From assembly GCA_007753915.1 (NCBI GenBank), contig CP036352.1, positions 62,001 to 126,000 of the forward strand: a stretch of DNA of 64,000 nt. Reading direction: 5' to 3'. Both the position numbers and the translations under genes were made by a program. This document shows, piece by piece, positions 1-8,121 of this stretch (positions are counted from its first letter, which is position 1; each line of letters opens with the position of its first letter). The DNA comes from Phycisphaerae bacterium RAS2. Its GTDB lineage: Bacteria; Planctomycetota; Phycisphaerae; UBA1845; UTPLA1. A model generated the notes under the pieces. The model had not been told where the DNA came from. It worked only from the letters and a program-made list of their open reading frames with translations, and searched no databases.

Positions 1-384
1 CACGATCGCGTCCAGTTCGCGGTATTCGATTTCGTCAATAATGACAAGATACATGCCATCTTCAAAGGCCTCCAGTGCCGTCGCAATGGCCGACTCGACG
101 TCGACGGGCTTCTCCTTGAACGCCCGCGGCAGGCCGTCACGCCCCTCGGGGCTGACTTTTCCGCGTTCAAGCCCCTCTTCAATTTGGCGAGGGGACAGCA
201 CCCGGTCCAGCTTTCGCGCTTCCCGCCGCCGCTCAAACGCGGCCACTTCCTGCGTTACGACATGGGTAATCAGGGCGCGGAGCGTCAGCGGCCCGCCGTC
301 GCCGACTTCCTCCGGCGGAGGGACGGAGAAGTCCTCAAAGAGCCTCCGCCGCTGGCCGATGCCTTTGCCGGTGATGGTGAGCAT
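1..384 (-). CDS. Hypothetical protein, 3' end outside window
   Basis: An open frame of 128 codons begins with ATG at 384 and runs off the left edge. The start reads MLTITGKGIGQRR, followed by an acidic, Pro-rich segment and a stretch rich in charged helix formers (ERRREARKLDR). The visible end is hydrophobic then acidic (YLVIIDEIEYRELDAIV). I do not recognise a family. The long frame on the opposite strand looks like its shadow, because the minus-strand reading has normal soluble-protein composition. It is soluble as far as it can be seen, with no signal peptide or membrane segment. Confidence 0.55.
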   Translation of the reverse strand, partial: MLTITGKGIGQRRRLFEDFSVPPPEEVGDGGPLTLRALITHVVTQEVAAFERRREARKLDRVLSPRQIEEGLERGKVSPEGRDGLPRAFKEKPVDVESAIATALEAFEDGMYLVIIDEIEYRELDAIV

Positions 385-752
385 GACACAATTCTAACAC
401 ACGAACCGCGCCGCCATTTGACGGGTTCTTGCCCCGGAGACAACTTCATTTCGGCACGGCAACCGCTTGCAGGCAACAAGTGGGTAGGGCCAGTGAGAGC
501 TTCGTTCGAATGAGTTTACAGGCTAAAGCCGATTAGCCCCTGGATGGAGCCTTGGGACAATCTGGTGCCCCTCCCATGCCGCGGCTTGACCGTCAAGATA
601 TGTGATTATCCAATTGGCGGATAAGCAGCTGTATCGGTGGAATGCCTAAACCCTTCCTATGGAGCTCTATTCCGATGAGCCAGCCTTAAGCTCGCTTACT
701 ACCGCCCTAAGCACACAGCAAGGAATGCTGGCGACAATGGTCGATCGTCACT
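385..752. other. Intergenic stretch, no gene seen
   Basis: This 368-bp gap lies between two minus-strand genes. It is less G+C-rich than the core genome further right. I see no convincing coding frame, tRNA or strong hairpin. It presumably carries the promoter of the gene ending at the left edge, but I cannot place one. Confidence 0.4.
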
Positions 753-1106
753 TTACCCGCGGCTTGTCGGTCGGCAATTGGATTCAATTAGGCAGTCGTC
801 ACCATGCGCTGCGAGGCCCGAGTATTGGAACACCTCATTCCATCGGGGAACTAATTCAGAGATTTTGTGAGATCGACTACATTGCCGACACCGGTAAAAG
901 TAGTTTGATCCATCGAGCTTCTCAACCTGCATTGGGGCTTTGCACATATCGCATTGAATTCTAGGAATCTGAGATGCGTTAACATAAGCTGGCTCGCCGC
1001 AGCATAAGCAGTTGCGAGACAAGAAGCCTCCCTCGCGACTTTTCACTATCTGGGCTTCTGACCGACAACACTTCGAGAGCTCTGTACTGATCAACTTGGT
1101 AGCCAT
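753..1106 (-). CDS. Zinc-ribbon hypothetical protein
   Basis: A 117-aa protein with paired Cys motifs: a CLCCG knuckle near residue 33, a CDMC knuckle near 52 and a CRQC knuckle near 73. This is the pattern of one or two zinc ribbons and suggests metal binding with nucleic-acid or protein contacts; no specific family is recognised. An in-frame ATG lies 18 bases further upstream at 1124, but the ATG at 1106 is preceded by AAGGAG with a seven-base spacer and is preferred. The gene lies 17 bases after the minus-strand gene ending at 1124, so the two are probably cotranscribed. Confidence 0.55.
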   Translation of the reverse strand: MATKLISTELSKCCRSEAQIVKSREGGFLSRNCLCCGEPAYVNASQIPRIQCDMCKAPMQVEKLDGSNYFYRCRQCSRSHKISELVPRWNEVFQYSGLAAHGDDCLIESNCRPTSRG

Positions 1107-1123
1107 GTCATTTCTCCTTCGCA

Positions 1124-1432
1124 TTAGGCAGCATTGATCCAGTTCTCATGGGTATGAATGCTGCGATTTGCATCGCCATTTAAGAGCCTTACCGAAAGAA
1201 GACCTACGTGTAGGTTGTTGTCAATCGTAATCTTAAGGGCCTGCGCATCGTTCTTGATCGCCATTCGCAAGTTGGCGTTCTTTAGGACGTAGAGTCTTGC
1301 CCGAGTGCGTCCCCTGGCGAGCTTTGCAAGGTGGTTGCAAACGACTGCTCGCTCAAAACATACTGCGGCCGAATCACCATCAAAGGGGGCAAGCTGATCT
1401 AGGCACGAGCTGGTAATGCGTTTGGTGGACAT
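1124..1432 (-). CDS. Small hypothetical protein
   Basis: A 102-aa product starting MSTKRITSSCLDQLAPFDGD. The frame extends upstream to 1513, but the ATG at 1432 has a good GGAGG site nine bases before it and was chosen. The middle is basic (KLARGRTRARLYVLKNANLRMAIKN) and the rest mixed. There is no signal peptide and no family I recognise. It is followed closely by the zinc-ribbon gene, which suggests a two-gene unit. Confidence 0.5.
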   Translation of the reverse strand: MSTKRITSSCLDQLAPFDGDSAAVCFERAVVCNHLAKLARGRTRARLYVLKNANLRMAIKNDAQALKITIDNNLHVGLLSVRLLNGDANRSIHTHENWINAA

Positions 1433-1988
1433 TGTAGCACCTCCATTAATAGGCGGGCCCGTGAATTCCTGACCAAGGGAGCCCACGGGGCCAATCCGAC
1501 TTGTGCAATTCAAGAATCGCCCACGATGGGCGACTTGGAGCTAGCCGGCGTGAAATTGTCGATTCAAGAGTGGCAGAGCAATTGCCCCGCCGATCAACGA
1601 CGGTTGCGGCAAACTACAAGAGTTGACTTCTTTTCCGCATCTGGAAGGGCCTGCCTGCTCAACGGCCAATCTGGTTGATTCAGCGAGCAATACTCGAATG
1701 CTTCTCGAAATTAAACCAAGGCCCGGTAGAGATACGCCTACCTAATTAGAATTTTGCTGCCATTAGGGCAGCAGTCCAATTGTGTTCGTCGTGGTACGCT
1801 TGCAAACGACCCGACCAGTGCTTTGGAAACTTGATACAGGAATCTCGATCGTATCCTTGGGTAGATCCGCGACCGGTGGTATCGCCATCAAACTTACTGC
1901 TCACGTTCACCAAGACGGGGGGCTCGCCGAGAGGGTAGCCGGCGTAAAGGGCTGTTGATCAATGAGTTAAGAAATTCCTGCTAAGCTG
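1433..1988. other. Intergenic stretch with one perfect hairpin
   Basis: This 556-bp gap has no convincing coding frame on either strand. The only structure seen is a perfect 7-bp inverted repeat at 1517-1533 (TCGCCCA, loop CGA, TGGGCGA), upstream of the gene starting at 1432. It could be an operator or the stem of a terminator without a T tract. The low gene density fits an accessory region. Confidence 0.4.
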
Positions 1989-2276
1989 CTATTGTTCACT
2001 TTCCGGTTCATCGGCTTCCTGCTTCTTGGGCTTGCTCTTGAACGCCCCTACTCCCGCCAGTGCCTTCCGTCGACTCCTTTCGTCACGCTTTGCTGCTGAA
2101 TAGACCTTCCAAGCGTAGGTGCTATGAACTGCACCCAGCGAAAGATTTGCATATCTGGCAATGTTGCGCACTGTCCATTTGAAGTCATTTGCTTTTACGG
2201 AGCGACAAATGACCTCCCACACCCTGCCTTCCGCCGTGATACGTTTCAGTTTAGTTCGGGATTCAGCACGCCCCAT
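1989..2276 (-). CDS. Small basic HTH-like hypothetical protein
   Basis: A 95-aa, strongly basic protein. Residues around 34-55 (TVRNIARYANLSLGAVHSTY) have the spacing of a helix-turn-helix (alpha, turn at NLSLG, recognition helix), so DNA binding is plausible but inferred. The C-terminal third is Lys/Arg-rich, then acidic (KPKKQEADEPESEQ). A purine-rich GAGGG lies about eight bases before the ATG. No family is recognised. Confidence 0.45.
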   Translation of the reverse strand: MGRAESRTKLKRITAEGRVWEVICRSVKANDFKWTVRNIARYANLSLGAVHSTYAWKVYSAAKRDERSRRKALAGVGAFKSKPKKQEADEPESEQ

Positions 2277-2552
2277 GAGAGTGCCCTCTTCATTGCCTAT
2301 CCTATCTCAATCCACTTTGAGCCCGGGAATGGTGAAGGGCCAGCTCCATCCTACCCCGAGAAACCCTGCTCGCAGAAGCCCTGATTTGAAATCCGGTTCG
2401 ATGCGAGTATGGAGTTGGCCGTTCCCCGGCAATTGTCATTCTTCAAATCGCCGCTTGCATGTCGAACTCGGAGCGGGCGGACATCGCCTGTGTTCAGTTG
2501 CACCGGCCACCCGACTGGTATAATGGCTCCCGGCCGGGCGTAGCCGGTTGGC

Positions 2553-2769
2553 GTGAGTGGCGCGGAAGTCTGGGTCAAAGTGGACGGCCCGCCGCCGGTC
2601 GATCCGGTCGTGCTGGAGTTTCTGGCCGTTGGCACGCGCGACCCGTACACGCGCGATTACTCTGGCCCGCATGGCGGCAAGTCGGCGCACTACATGCTGC
2701 GATGGGTCAATTCGCGGCGGCGAGACGGGTCCGTGGAGTGAGACGGCCACGGCGACGATTGAGGCGTAG
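2553..2769 (+). pseudogene. Frameshifted 3' remnant of a larger gene
   Basis: The frame from 2553 reads AEVWVKVDGPPPVDP and continues to SAHYMLRWVNSR. It then fails, while the frame one base on continues GETGPWSETATATIEA and stops at 2769. The joined text resembles the C-terminal fibronectin-like tail (LRW-N-RG--GPWSE) that I recall from many hypothetical bacterial proteins. The break falls in a CGGCGG run near 2715-2721, as expected of an indel. No start or upstream half of the parent gene is visible, so this is a decayed 3' fragment ending four bases before the DUF4238 gene. Confidence 0.5.
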
Positions 2770-2773
2770 CAAA

Positions 2774-3628
2774 ATGGCGGGAGAGACTACTATCGCAAGA
2801 CCCGCGCGCCGCCAGCATTTCATCGCGCGCTTCTATCTCCGAAACTTCGCCGAGCCACTTTTTTCAGACAACCTTTGCGTCTACGACATACGAAAGCAGC
2901 GTTGGGAAAGGCGGACTCCTGAGGGCGTTGGCTGGTCTCCGCACCTGTGCTCAATGATCGAGATGGACGGAACCCGAACGGATGCATTCGATCAGTATCT
3001 CAAACTCCATGTCGAGGACCCGGCTGCACCTGCCCTGAAGAAGCTCGCCATCGGCGGAAGCCTCGACAACGAAGAACGTGCCGCCGTAGCGATGTTCATC
3101 GCGCTCACTGCCGCGCGTTCGCCCCAGCCAATGAGCACGTTGCTGGAAGGCCATTTGAGCGGCCTTGCCGAATCCGATCGTGCGGAGATAGACGCGCTGG
3201 TCCGCCTTTGGTGCCAGTGGACCCAAACACGGTACGGCCCAAACGCCCACCGCGAGTTCCTCAAACCAAGCAGCTTCGGCGCAATTTGGGTTTGGTCGCA
3301 GAGCATTCAGCGATGCCTTCTGCAATGGGAATGGCACCTCATCCATACCACGCGGGATAAACCGTTCATTACCAGCGACAGGCCGGTGTTGGCGCAGTGG
3401 GATAGAACACAGAATGTTCGCTTGGTGACCTTTCCGGTATCGTCGGAGGTTGCGCTGGTAATCATCTCGGGCGGCCAATTCAACGACGCCCGGGACCGCT
3501 CTATCGAAGCTCGGGCCCTAAACCTCGGGACGATGGACGGGGCGACCGAATTCGTCGTTTCGCGCAGCCAGACTTTTCCCTGCGACGATTTTCTGACGGC
3601 CGCGAGAACGCGCGCGGTCAAGTCGTGA
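2774..3628 (+). CDS. DUF4238 domain protein
   Basis: A 284-aa protein whose N-terminus carries the family hallmark RRQHFIARFYLRNFAE (residues about 12-27), followed by a conserved-looking VYDIRKQRWE. DUF4238 proteins are soluble and of unknown biochemical role. The open frame extends back to 2459, but that part overlaps the degraded remnant; ATG at 2774 directly before MAGETTIARP is the sensible start. Two small membrane-protein genes follow after nine bases, probably in one operon. A role in membrane stress or defence could be imagined from the setting, but nothing in the sequence proves it. Confidence 0.75.
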   Translation: MAGETTIARPARRQHFIARFYLRNFAEPLFSDNLCVYDIRKQRWERRTPEGVGWSPHLCSMIEMDGTRTDAFDQYLKLHVEDPAAPALKKLAIGGSLDNEERAAVAMFIALTAARSPQPMSTLLEGHLSGLAESDRAEIDALVRLWCQWTQTRYGPNAHREFLKPSSFGAIWVWSQSIQRCLLQWEWHLIHTTRDKPFITSDRPVLAQWDRTQNVRLVTFPVSSEVALVIISGGQFNDARDRSIEARALNLGTMDGATEFVVSRSQTFPCDDFLTAARTRAVKS

Positions 3629-3637
3629 GGCTCGTCC

Positions 3638-4081
3638 ATGACCCACCGACGGCCGCTCTGGATTACGGTGTTTCGCTGGGTCGCGGTCTTGCCGGCTTCC
3701 TTCGTCGCCGCCTGGCTTGCCTATCTGCTCGTCGTGTTTGGGAATCGCTTGACAATGTTGGGCTACGTTGACCCGGATTCCTTTCTCGCGCGCGGATTCG
3801 TCGCATTAATGTCGCACATGGTACTGGGCGCGGTCATCATCTATGTGGCGTGCTTCGTTGCGCCATCGAATCGACCGGCCGTCGCCGCAATAATGACGGC
3901 GCTGACCCTCCTCTTGATTGGCGTGGCAGCCTACTTTGCTGTGTTGAAACCCGACTACTGGGCGTTGTTTGGCGGTGTATGCGCGGCCGCAGGCACGTGC
4001 GTCACAGGATATAGCGTGCATTCCGGCGAGATCACGTTCAAAGAAGACGCTACCCGCGAACGATTGGAGGATACCGAATGA
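3638..4081 (+). CDS. Four-helix membrane protein
   Basis: A 147-aa protein with four hydrophobic segments (about residues 12-32, 52-75, 80-101 and 106-124) and a charged C-terminal tail (FKEDATRERLEDTE). It starts nine bases after the DUF4238 gene, and its last codons overlap the next start by four bases (ATGA), indicating translational coupling. No known family is recognised. It probably sits in the inner membrane with both ends in the cytoplasm. Confidence 0.6.
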   Translation: MTHRRPLWITVFRWVAVLPASFVAAWLAYLLVVFGNRLTMLGYVDPDSFLARGFVALMSHMVLGAVIIYVACFVAPSNRPAVAAIMTALTLLLIGVAAYFAVLKPDYWALFGGVCAAAGTCVTGYSVHSGEITFKEDATRERLEDTE

Positions 4082-4647
4082 ACCCAGATGTGCACAAAGT
4101 GAACAGGCCGAAGTCGCCCACTGCGAAGGTGATTGTCTTCGTGAAGAGCGTGGCCATCTTCGTCTTGGGGCTGGGCGTGTTGGGGTTCTACCTCTTCATT
4201 GGCTCGGAGTCCTTTCGAACCATCCCCGACAGCGCCATCGTGTACGTTGACGAGGAAAGCAAGACGTATTTCTCTCCGCCGCTCCTTCGAACGGATTCGC
4301 GAGATTTCTGCACACCAGCTCGATACTCCTGCGCTTGTGAGAAAGCAATTCCGGTGGCAAGTTCCGAAGTTGAGGCGATGATTAAGGTAGTTCCACCGGA
4401 TCCCGATGACATCATATATATTGATTTGAAGCGAGAAGTCTTTGCGGTATTGCCCATCAAAGGCGCGCGGGTCGTTGTTCCAATGAAGAATGGCGAGATT
4501 CGCGGAAAGAGGGAATTCTCGCCAGACTTGGAGCATCGCGACAAGAGCGGATTTATTGACAAGCCGCGCGGTTGGTTCGGCTGCGCCATGGAGATGGTCG
4601 GTTTCCAGAAGCCGCGCTGGACTGAAAGCGGTGAGTGGAACTGGTAA
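4078..4647 (+). CDS. Single-pass membrane protein, unknown
   Basis: A 189-aa protein with one N-terminal membrane helix (about residues 19-42, VIVFVKSVAIFVLGLGVLGF) and a soluble domain of about 145 residues. That domain holds three close cysteines (DFCTPARYSCACEK, about 79-88) and a further one near 170, so disulfides or metal binding are possible if it faces the periplasm. Its start overlaps the upstream stop by four bases. No family is recognised. Confidence 0.55.
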   Translation: MNPDVHKVNRPKSPTAKVIVFVKSVAIFVLGLGVLGFYLFIGSESFRTIPDSAIVYVDEESKTYFSPPLLRTDSRDFCTPARYSCACEKAIPVASSEVEAMIKVVPPDPDDIIYIDLKREVFAVLPIKGARVVVPMKNGEIRGKREFSPDLEHRDKSGFIDKPRGWFGCAMEMVGFQKPRWTESGEWNW

Positions 4648-4843
4648 GCCGTTGATGCCCGAATCGCCGCTGCCGGGCTTGGAACCGGCGGCGTGAGGGG
4701 GTTCCAATGCAAGTTCGGCCGATAGCCCGAAGCGATTGGGCGCAACAACCCTTCCTTTCGAGCGAGCATCTTCGGGTAGGGAGCCTGACGAGGCGAGCGA
4801 GGCTTTGCTTGGCGGGGCACAATGCGGGTAGGATCAGTACAAA

Positions 4844-5320
4844 ATGATGCGTTGCAATGAACACGGTCCGCTTACGGGTAACCCGGCCTATTGTCCTAGG
4901 TGTGGGAAGCCTGCGTTGGCTGATTCCTTAGGGTTTGGAAGGGCTCTACGACATTGGAGGGTGATGTCATTGATTTTGGTGGGAATTGGGGTGGCCGTTG
5001 TATTCGTTGTAATCGCTCCAGTGTGCTCGGAACATCGAAAAGAGGTACAGCGGCAAGAGACGGAAAAGCAGCGGAAACAGGAAGCTGAGGTGGCGGCGTT
5101 GCCGGAGGGGTGGCGGTTCATTTACGAGACGACGAGGCAGCTGAGCAGTCAGTACGCCAAACGGGACCACATTAGGCGAATGATAAAAGAGCGTGGGGAG
5201 AAATTGTCGGAACTGAGTCCGAGTCAGATTGCGTTGTTCACGGAGTTTTTTGGGGCGGATTACAGGCCGGAGATTCTCGATATTTTGACGCATGTGGGAA
5301 ATAAGGCAGTTCATGAGTAG
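4844..5320 (+). CDS. Zinc-ribbon membrane protein with coiled coil
   Basis: A 158-aa protein. The start has a Cys-pair pattern (MRCNEHGPLTGNPAYCPRCG) typical of a zinc ribbon. A membrane helix follows (about 40-60, VMSLILVGIGVAVVFVVIAP), then a Gln/Glu/Lys-rich coiled coil (RKEVQRQETEKQRKQEAE), and a helical C-terminal domain. The Cys region is probably cytoplasmic. The gene stands alone, about 200 bases after the previous one. No family is recognised. Confidence 0.55.
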   Translation: MMRCNEHGPLTGNPAYCPRCGKPALADSLGFGRALRHWRVMSLILVGIGVAVVFVVIAPVCSEHRKEVQRQETEKQRKQEAEVAALPEGWRFIYETTRQLSSQYAKRDHIRRMIKERGEKLSELSPSQIALFTEFFGADYRPEILDILTHVGNKAVHE

Positions 5321-5541
5321 ATTTGCGACATAGTGACGGCTACGCCGCTGGACCAAGGGAGAAAGGCAGGGGGACTACAGTGTGTTTTGCACGAAGTTTA
5401 CTGGGTCTGTGGCTGTGAGAACTTCGTTTATGCAGCCTCGAATCTCTTGAGATGAGTAGTGGGCCTGGGTCCTGAAACGAAGCAACCTAATCCGTGATCG
5501 TGCGATTCGTGCCGCCGAGTGACAAGAGTTATAGTTTCTCC

Positions 5542-5898
5542 ATGAGCGGCCTATTCGACGGCACTCCGCTTGAGCGACCCATGACCTGCGAACATTGCGG
5601 CGCTGCAATGGCCGAGTGTCGTTGTCCGCGCGGCGAGGATGGTCGCGTTGTGCTGCCCAAGGACCAGCCGGTACGCGTCTCGCGAAAGCGGGTCAGCGGC
5701 GGGCGATTCGTGACGACGATCACCGGGCTTGTCCTGGGCGACGAGGATAAGGCGGCGATGCTGAAGCGGTTCAAGGCCTCGCTTGGCACCGGCGGCACGA
5801 TTCAGGATGGTTGCATCGAACTTCAGGGTGACCACCGCGACAAGCTTGTCGATCTCCTCCGACAAGAAGGCTACCGAGCCAAACCATCCGGCGGATAG
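5542..5898 (+). CDS. yciH: YciH/SUI1-family translation factor
   Basis: A 118-aa protein. Residues about 60-115 match the SUI1/eIF1 fold, with the diagnostic LGTGGTIQDG loop followed by IELQGDHRDKLVDLL. A short Cys cluster precedes it (MTCEHCGAAMAECRC), probably a small zinc knuckle. Bacterial YciH proteins bind the 30S subunit and influence the fidelity of start selection. The frame is open from 5494, but ATG at 5542 (MSGLFDGTPLERP) gives the usual length. It sits alone among hypothetical genes; whether it belongs to the host core or the accessory region is unclear. Confidence 0.85.
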   Translation: MSGLFDGTPLERPMTCEHCGAAMAECRCPRGEDGRVVLPKDQPVRVSRKRVSGGRFVTTITGLVLGDEDKAAMLKRFKASLGTGGTIQDGCIELQGDHRDKLVDLLRQEGYRAKPSGG

Positions 5899-5968
5899 CG
5901 GTTGTCCTTGCGACGTTCAACCTCGGAAGGCCAGGCTGCTGGAAAGTTCAGGGACTCATTGCGGTTGG

Positions 5969-6193
5969 CTATTTCTTCCTTCCAATCCCAGTCAAGGCAA
6001 TCTTCGTTAGAAGCACGATCAAGGGCACGACAATTTGAGCCAGAAGCATCAGGGTGGTGGTGCGGGGACTGACTGCTATTGGCCAATTGGGGTAGTACTT
6101 GGACCAAAAGTATGTGAGCGGCGTCAGGCCAATTATGGCAAATGACATTATGACAAGGAACCGTTCCTGTCGAGTCAGGGTCATGCTCTCCAT
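5969..6193 (-). CDS. Small two-helix membrane protein
   Basis: A 74-aa product with two hydrophobic segments (about residues 13-30 and 47-68) separated by a short loop (SKYYPNWPIAVSPRTTT), ending in GIGRKK. It may start at the second ATG (6184, MTLTRQERF). The positive C-terminus suggests a hairpin with both ends in the cytoplasm. It is convergent with yciH. No family is recognised and expression is unproven. Confidence 0.4.
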   Translation of the reverse strand: MESMTLTRQERFLVIMSFAIIGLTPLTYFWSKYYPNWPIAVSPRTTTLMLLAQIVVPLIVLLTKIALTGIGRKK

Positions 6194-6491
6194 GCTAACA
6201 GATCAATTCCTCAGTCGTCCAGATATGACCGGCATGACCCGCGGCCTCAGACCCGTCTGAATGGACAATCCATTCGCCGCCCTTGGGCCCCCAGACTCTT
6301 TCCATCTTGGTCGAGAACCTACAGGGACTCCACGGGCGGCTTGACCAAGGCAACTTCGACGGAGGTATAATCCCGCTTAATCGAGACGGCCGCGCGCCGA
6401 GTGCGTGCGGCGGGGCGTACGGGTCTCACTTGGCCGCAGAACCCAAACTCGGCGGCGCGGTGAGACCGGCTTACCAGCAAAGGATTGCGAC

Positions 6492-7556
6492 ATGTCCGCA
6501 GCGCTGCACACTGACCCGCGCGTCGATGCTACTGCCGCCGCCATTGAAGCGGTCAACCTCTCGCAGATCCTCGTTTCACAGGCACGCTCGGTGGCAGCCG
6601 AGCGCGGCAGTAACAAGCAACAAGTTGAGGCGCTTGTTTCGTTATTGGAGGAGGCCGCGCGCGTTCAGGAGCGGTGGGGCCGCGTGGACGATGAATGGAG
6701 AATGCGTCTTGCGGGCATTGTCCATCACACGCCCAAGACGTGGCAAGCCTTCACCGCGCGGTCGTTTCACGCGCTGGCGATCGAGATGCTGGAATGTGTG
6801 CGTGGCTGGATCGTTAGTGTTGTAGTCGGCATTCCGTCTTTTCAGCAATTACCCCGGAATGCCGTGGACTTGGCAGTGCGCTCGTTGGCGTCTTGCCATC
6901 CGCAAGTCATCGAATGGGCCGATGCGATTCAAATCGACACGATGGCGCATCGGGCCGTTATTGAAGAGGAGTGGGCCGGTGCGGTCCGCGATTTCGCGGG
7001 AGCGGCGAGCGATGCAGAGCACAGGCTCGGCTTCAACCCCAGTCATGGGCTGGCCTTGCTGGGCGTCGTCGCGCGACTGCAGGATAAGACGCCGCTGCCC
7101 GATGACCCGCACGATACAACCGATCACTATATTCCATGCAGCCATGAAATCATGAAATGGATGGAGGCAAAGCACGGGTGCTCATCAAGTGAGTATGCGA
7201 ACCTGGAGCGAGAGCTTGTCGGGCTAGGCTATCTGATTCGGGAGCCAGCCTATAACGCGACGCTTCTGGAGATCACAAGAAGCGGAAGGCGCGTGCTCCA
7301 AGTGGGCGCGTTTGCGAGTGAGGCGCCTCTTCAAGGCTTAGTTTCAGCGAAAGGCAATCAACAGGATTTGGATACTCTCTTCTATCCAGTCAGTTTCTAT
7401 GGCAAAGTGTTGGCGGCGCGACTGCGAAAAGCGGCTCAGCCGGCGCGAGCGAAGAAGCGCGTGCGAAGGATCAAGCAAAACGATGTTTTTCGCTATTGCT
7501 ATGAAGACGTTTTACGCTATTGGCCGAGAGACTGTCCGCCCCGTCCGCGTCAGTAG
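6492..7556 (+). CDS. Hypothetical protein, possible winged-helix segment
   Basis: A 354-aa soluble protein. The ATG at 6492 (MSAALHTDPRVDATAAAIE) has AAAGGA a few bases upstream and is preferred over the open upstream frame. The first 110 residues look helical. Around 215-280 the order HEIMKWMEAKHG, YANLERELVGLGYL, LLEITRSGRRVL suggests a winged-helix DNA-binding fold, an inference from pattern only. The end is very basic (RKAAQPARAKKRVRRIK). It lies just before the tandem repeat and the excisionase-like genes, so it may be cargo or the border gene of the integrative element. Confidence 0.5.
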   Translation: MSAALHTDPRVDATAAAIEAVNLSQILVSQARSVAAERGSNKQQVEALVSLLEEAARVQERWGRVDDEWRMRLAGIVHHTPKTWQAFTARSFHALAIEMLECVRGWIVSVVVGIPSFQQLPRNAVDLAVRSLASCHPQVIEWADAIQIDTMAHRAVIEEEWAGAVRDFAGAASDAEHRLGFNPSHGLALLGVVARLQDKTPLPDDPHDTTDHYIPCSHEIMKWMEAKHGCSSSEYANLERELVGLGYLIREPAYNATLLEITRSGRRVLQVGAFASEAPLQGLVSAKGNQQDLDTLFYPVSFYGKVLAARLRKAAQPARAKKRVRRIKQNDVFRYCYEDVLRYWPRDCPPRPRQ

Positions 7557-7560
7557 GCCC

Positions 7561-7610
7561 GCGTCCCGTTGTGTGAATCTGCGTCCCGCAGCGTGAATCT
7601 GCGTCCCGCG
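7561..7610. repeat. 20-bp tandem repeat, 2.5 units
   Basis: Units GCGTCCCGTTGTGTGAATCT (7561), GCGTCCCGCAGCGTGAATCT (7581) and a partial GCGTCCCGCG (7601) lie head to tail directly after the hypothetical gene and about 50 bases before the first excisionase-like gene. The 20-bp period is about two helical turns. Iterons or an operator for the neighbouring HTH proteins are the likely options. Confidence 0.6.
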
Positions 7611-7657
7611 CGACATTTTGTGCTTCTCAAACAAAATTCGCGGCGTATGGTTCACCC

Positions 7658-7855
7658 ATGCAAAGCGAAAACTACATCACACTGGTAAAGGTCTCGGACG
7701 TGACAGGGCTCCCCGTGGCATGGCTTCGGGCGGAAGCCGACGCGGGGCGAATTCCCTGTCTGCGCGTTGGCCGACGACGGCTCTTCAACCTGGAAGCGGT
7801 TCGCCGCGTCCTCGCAGAGCGGGCGGCGATGAAGCCTGCGGAGGTGCGTTCATGA
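7658..7855 (+). CDS. Excisionase-like HTH protein
   Basis: A 65-aa protein with the MerR/excisionase helix-turn-helix arrangement: ITLVKVSDVTGLPVAWLRAEADAGRIP, then a wing (CLRVGRRRLFNLEAVRRVL). Such proteins bind element DNA and direct recombination or repress early promoters. Its stop overlaps the ATG of the next HTH gene (ATGA), so the two are translated together. The context of primase-helicase and integrase supports a recombination-directionality or control role. Confidence 0.65.
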   Translation: MQSENYITLVKVSDVTGLPVAWLRAEADAGRIPCLRVGRRRLFNLEAVRRVLAERAAMKPAEVRS

Positions 7856-8121
7856 CTTCACGCGATCCCGGCACCAGCACGCCCACCACAACGTTTGCCG
7901 TCGACACTTATGAACTGGCGGAGTTGCTGGGTGTTTCAGAGCGACATGTCCAGCGGCTGGACGCTGCAGGCAAGATTGGGCCCCGGGCGATTCGGCTTGG
8001 AAGATCCAAACGCTACGTCTTGGACGGCCCGAACGGCATTCGCGCGTGGCTCGCGGCTGGCGCGCCAGATCGGCGCGAGTGGGAGGCTCGGCGTCGAGCG
8101 GAAGGGGGGGACAATGACTAG
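7852..8121 (+). CDS. Second HTH (MerR/excisionase-like) protein
   Basis: An 89-aa protein with the helix-turn-helix TYELAELLGVSERHVQRLDAAG (about residues 17-38), a basic wing (IRLGRSKRYVL) and an acidic-basic tail. The frame is open much further upstream, but ATG at 7852 overlaps the previous stop by four bases and gives the expected domain length. Its last eight bases overlap the start of the primase-helicase gene, so the three genes are one translational unit. Confidence 0.65.
   Translation: MTSRDPGTSTPTTTFAVDTYELAELLGVSERHVQRLDAAGKIGPRAIRLGRSKRYVLDGPNGIRAWLAAGAPDRREWEARRRAEGGDND

Noticed and set aside
2459-2773. Upstream extension of the DUF4238 gene
   Set aside because: The added 105 residues are Arg/Gly-rich out-of-frame text of the neighbouring remnant and precede the conserved N-terminal motif.
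5581-5590. Ten-base match (ATGACCTGCG) to the tRNA-Thr sequence, considered as the left attachment site
   Set aside because: It lies inside the yciH coding sequence, and the flanking bases do not match the tRNA, so it is most likely chance.
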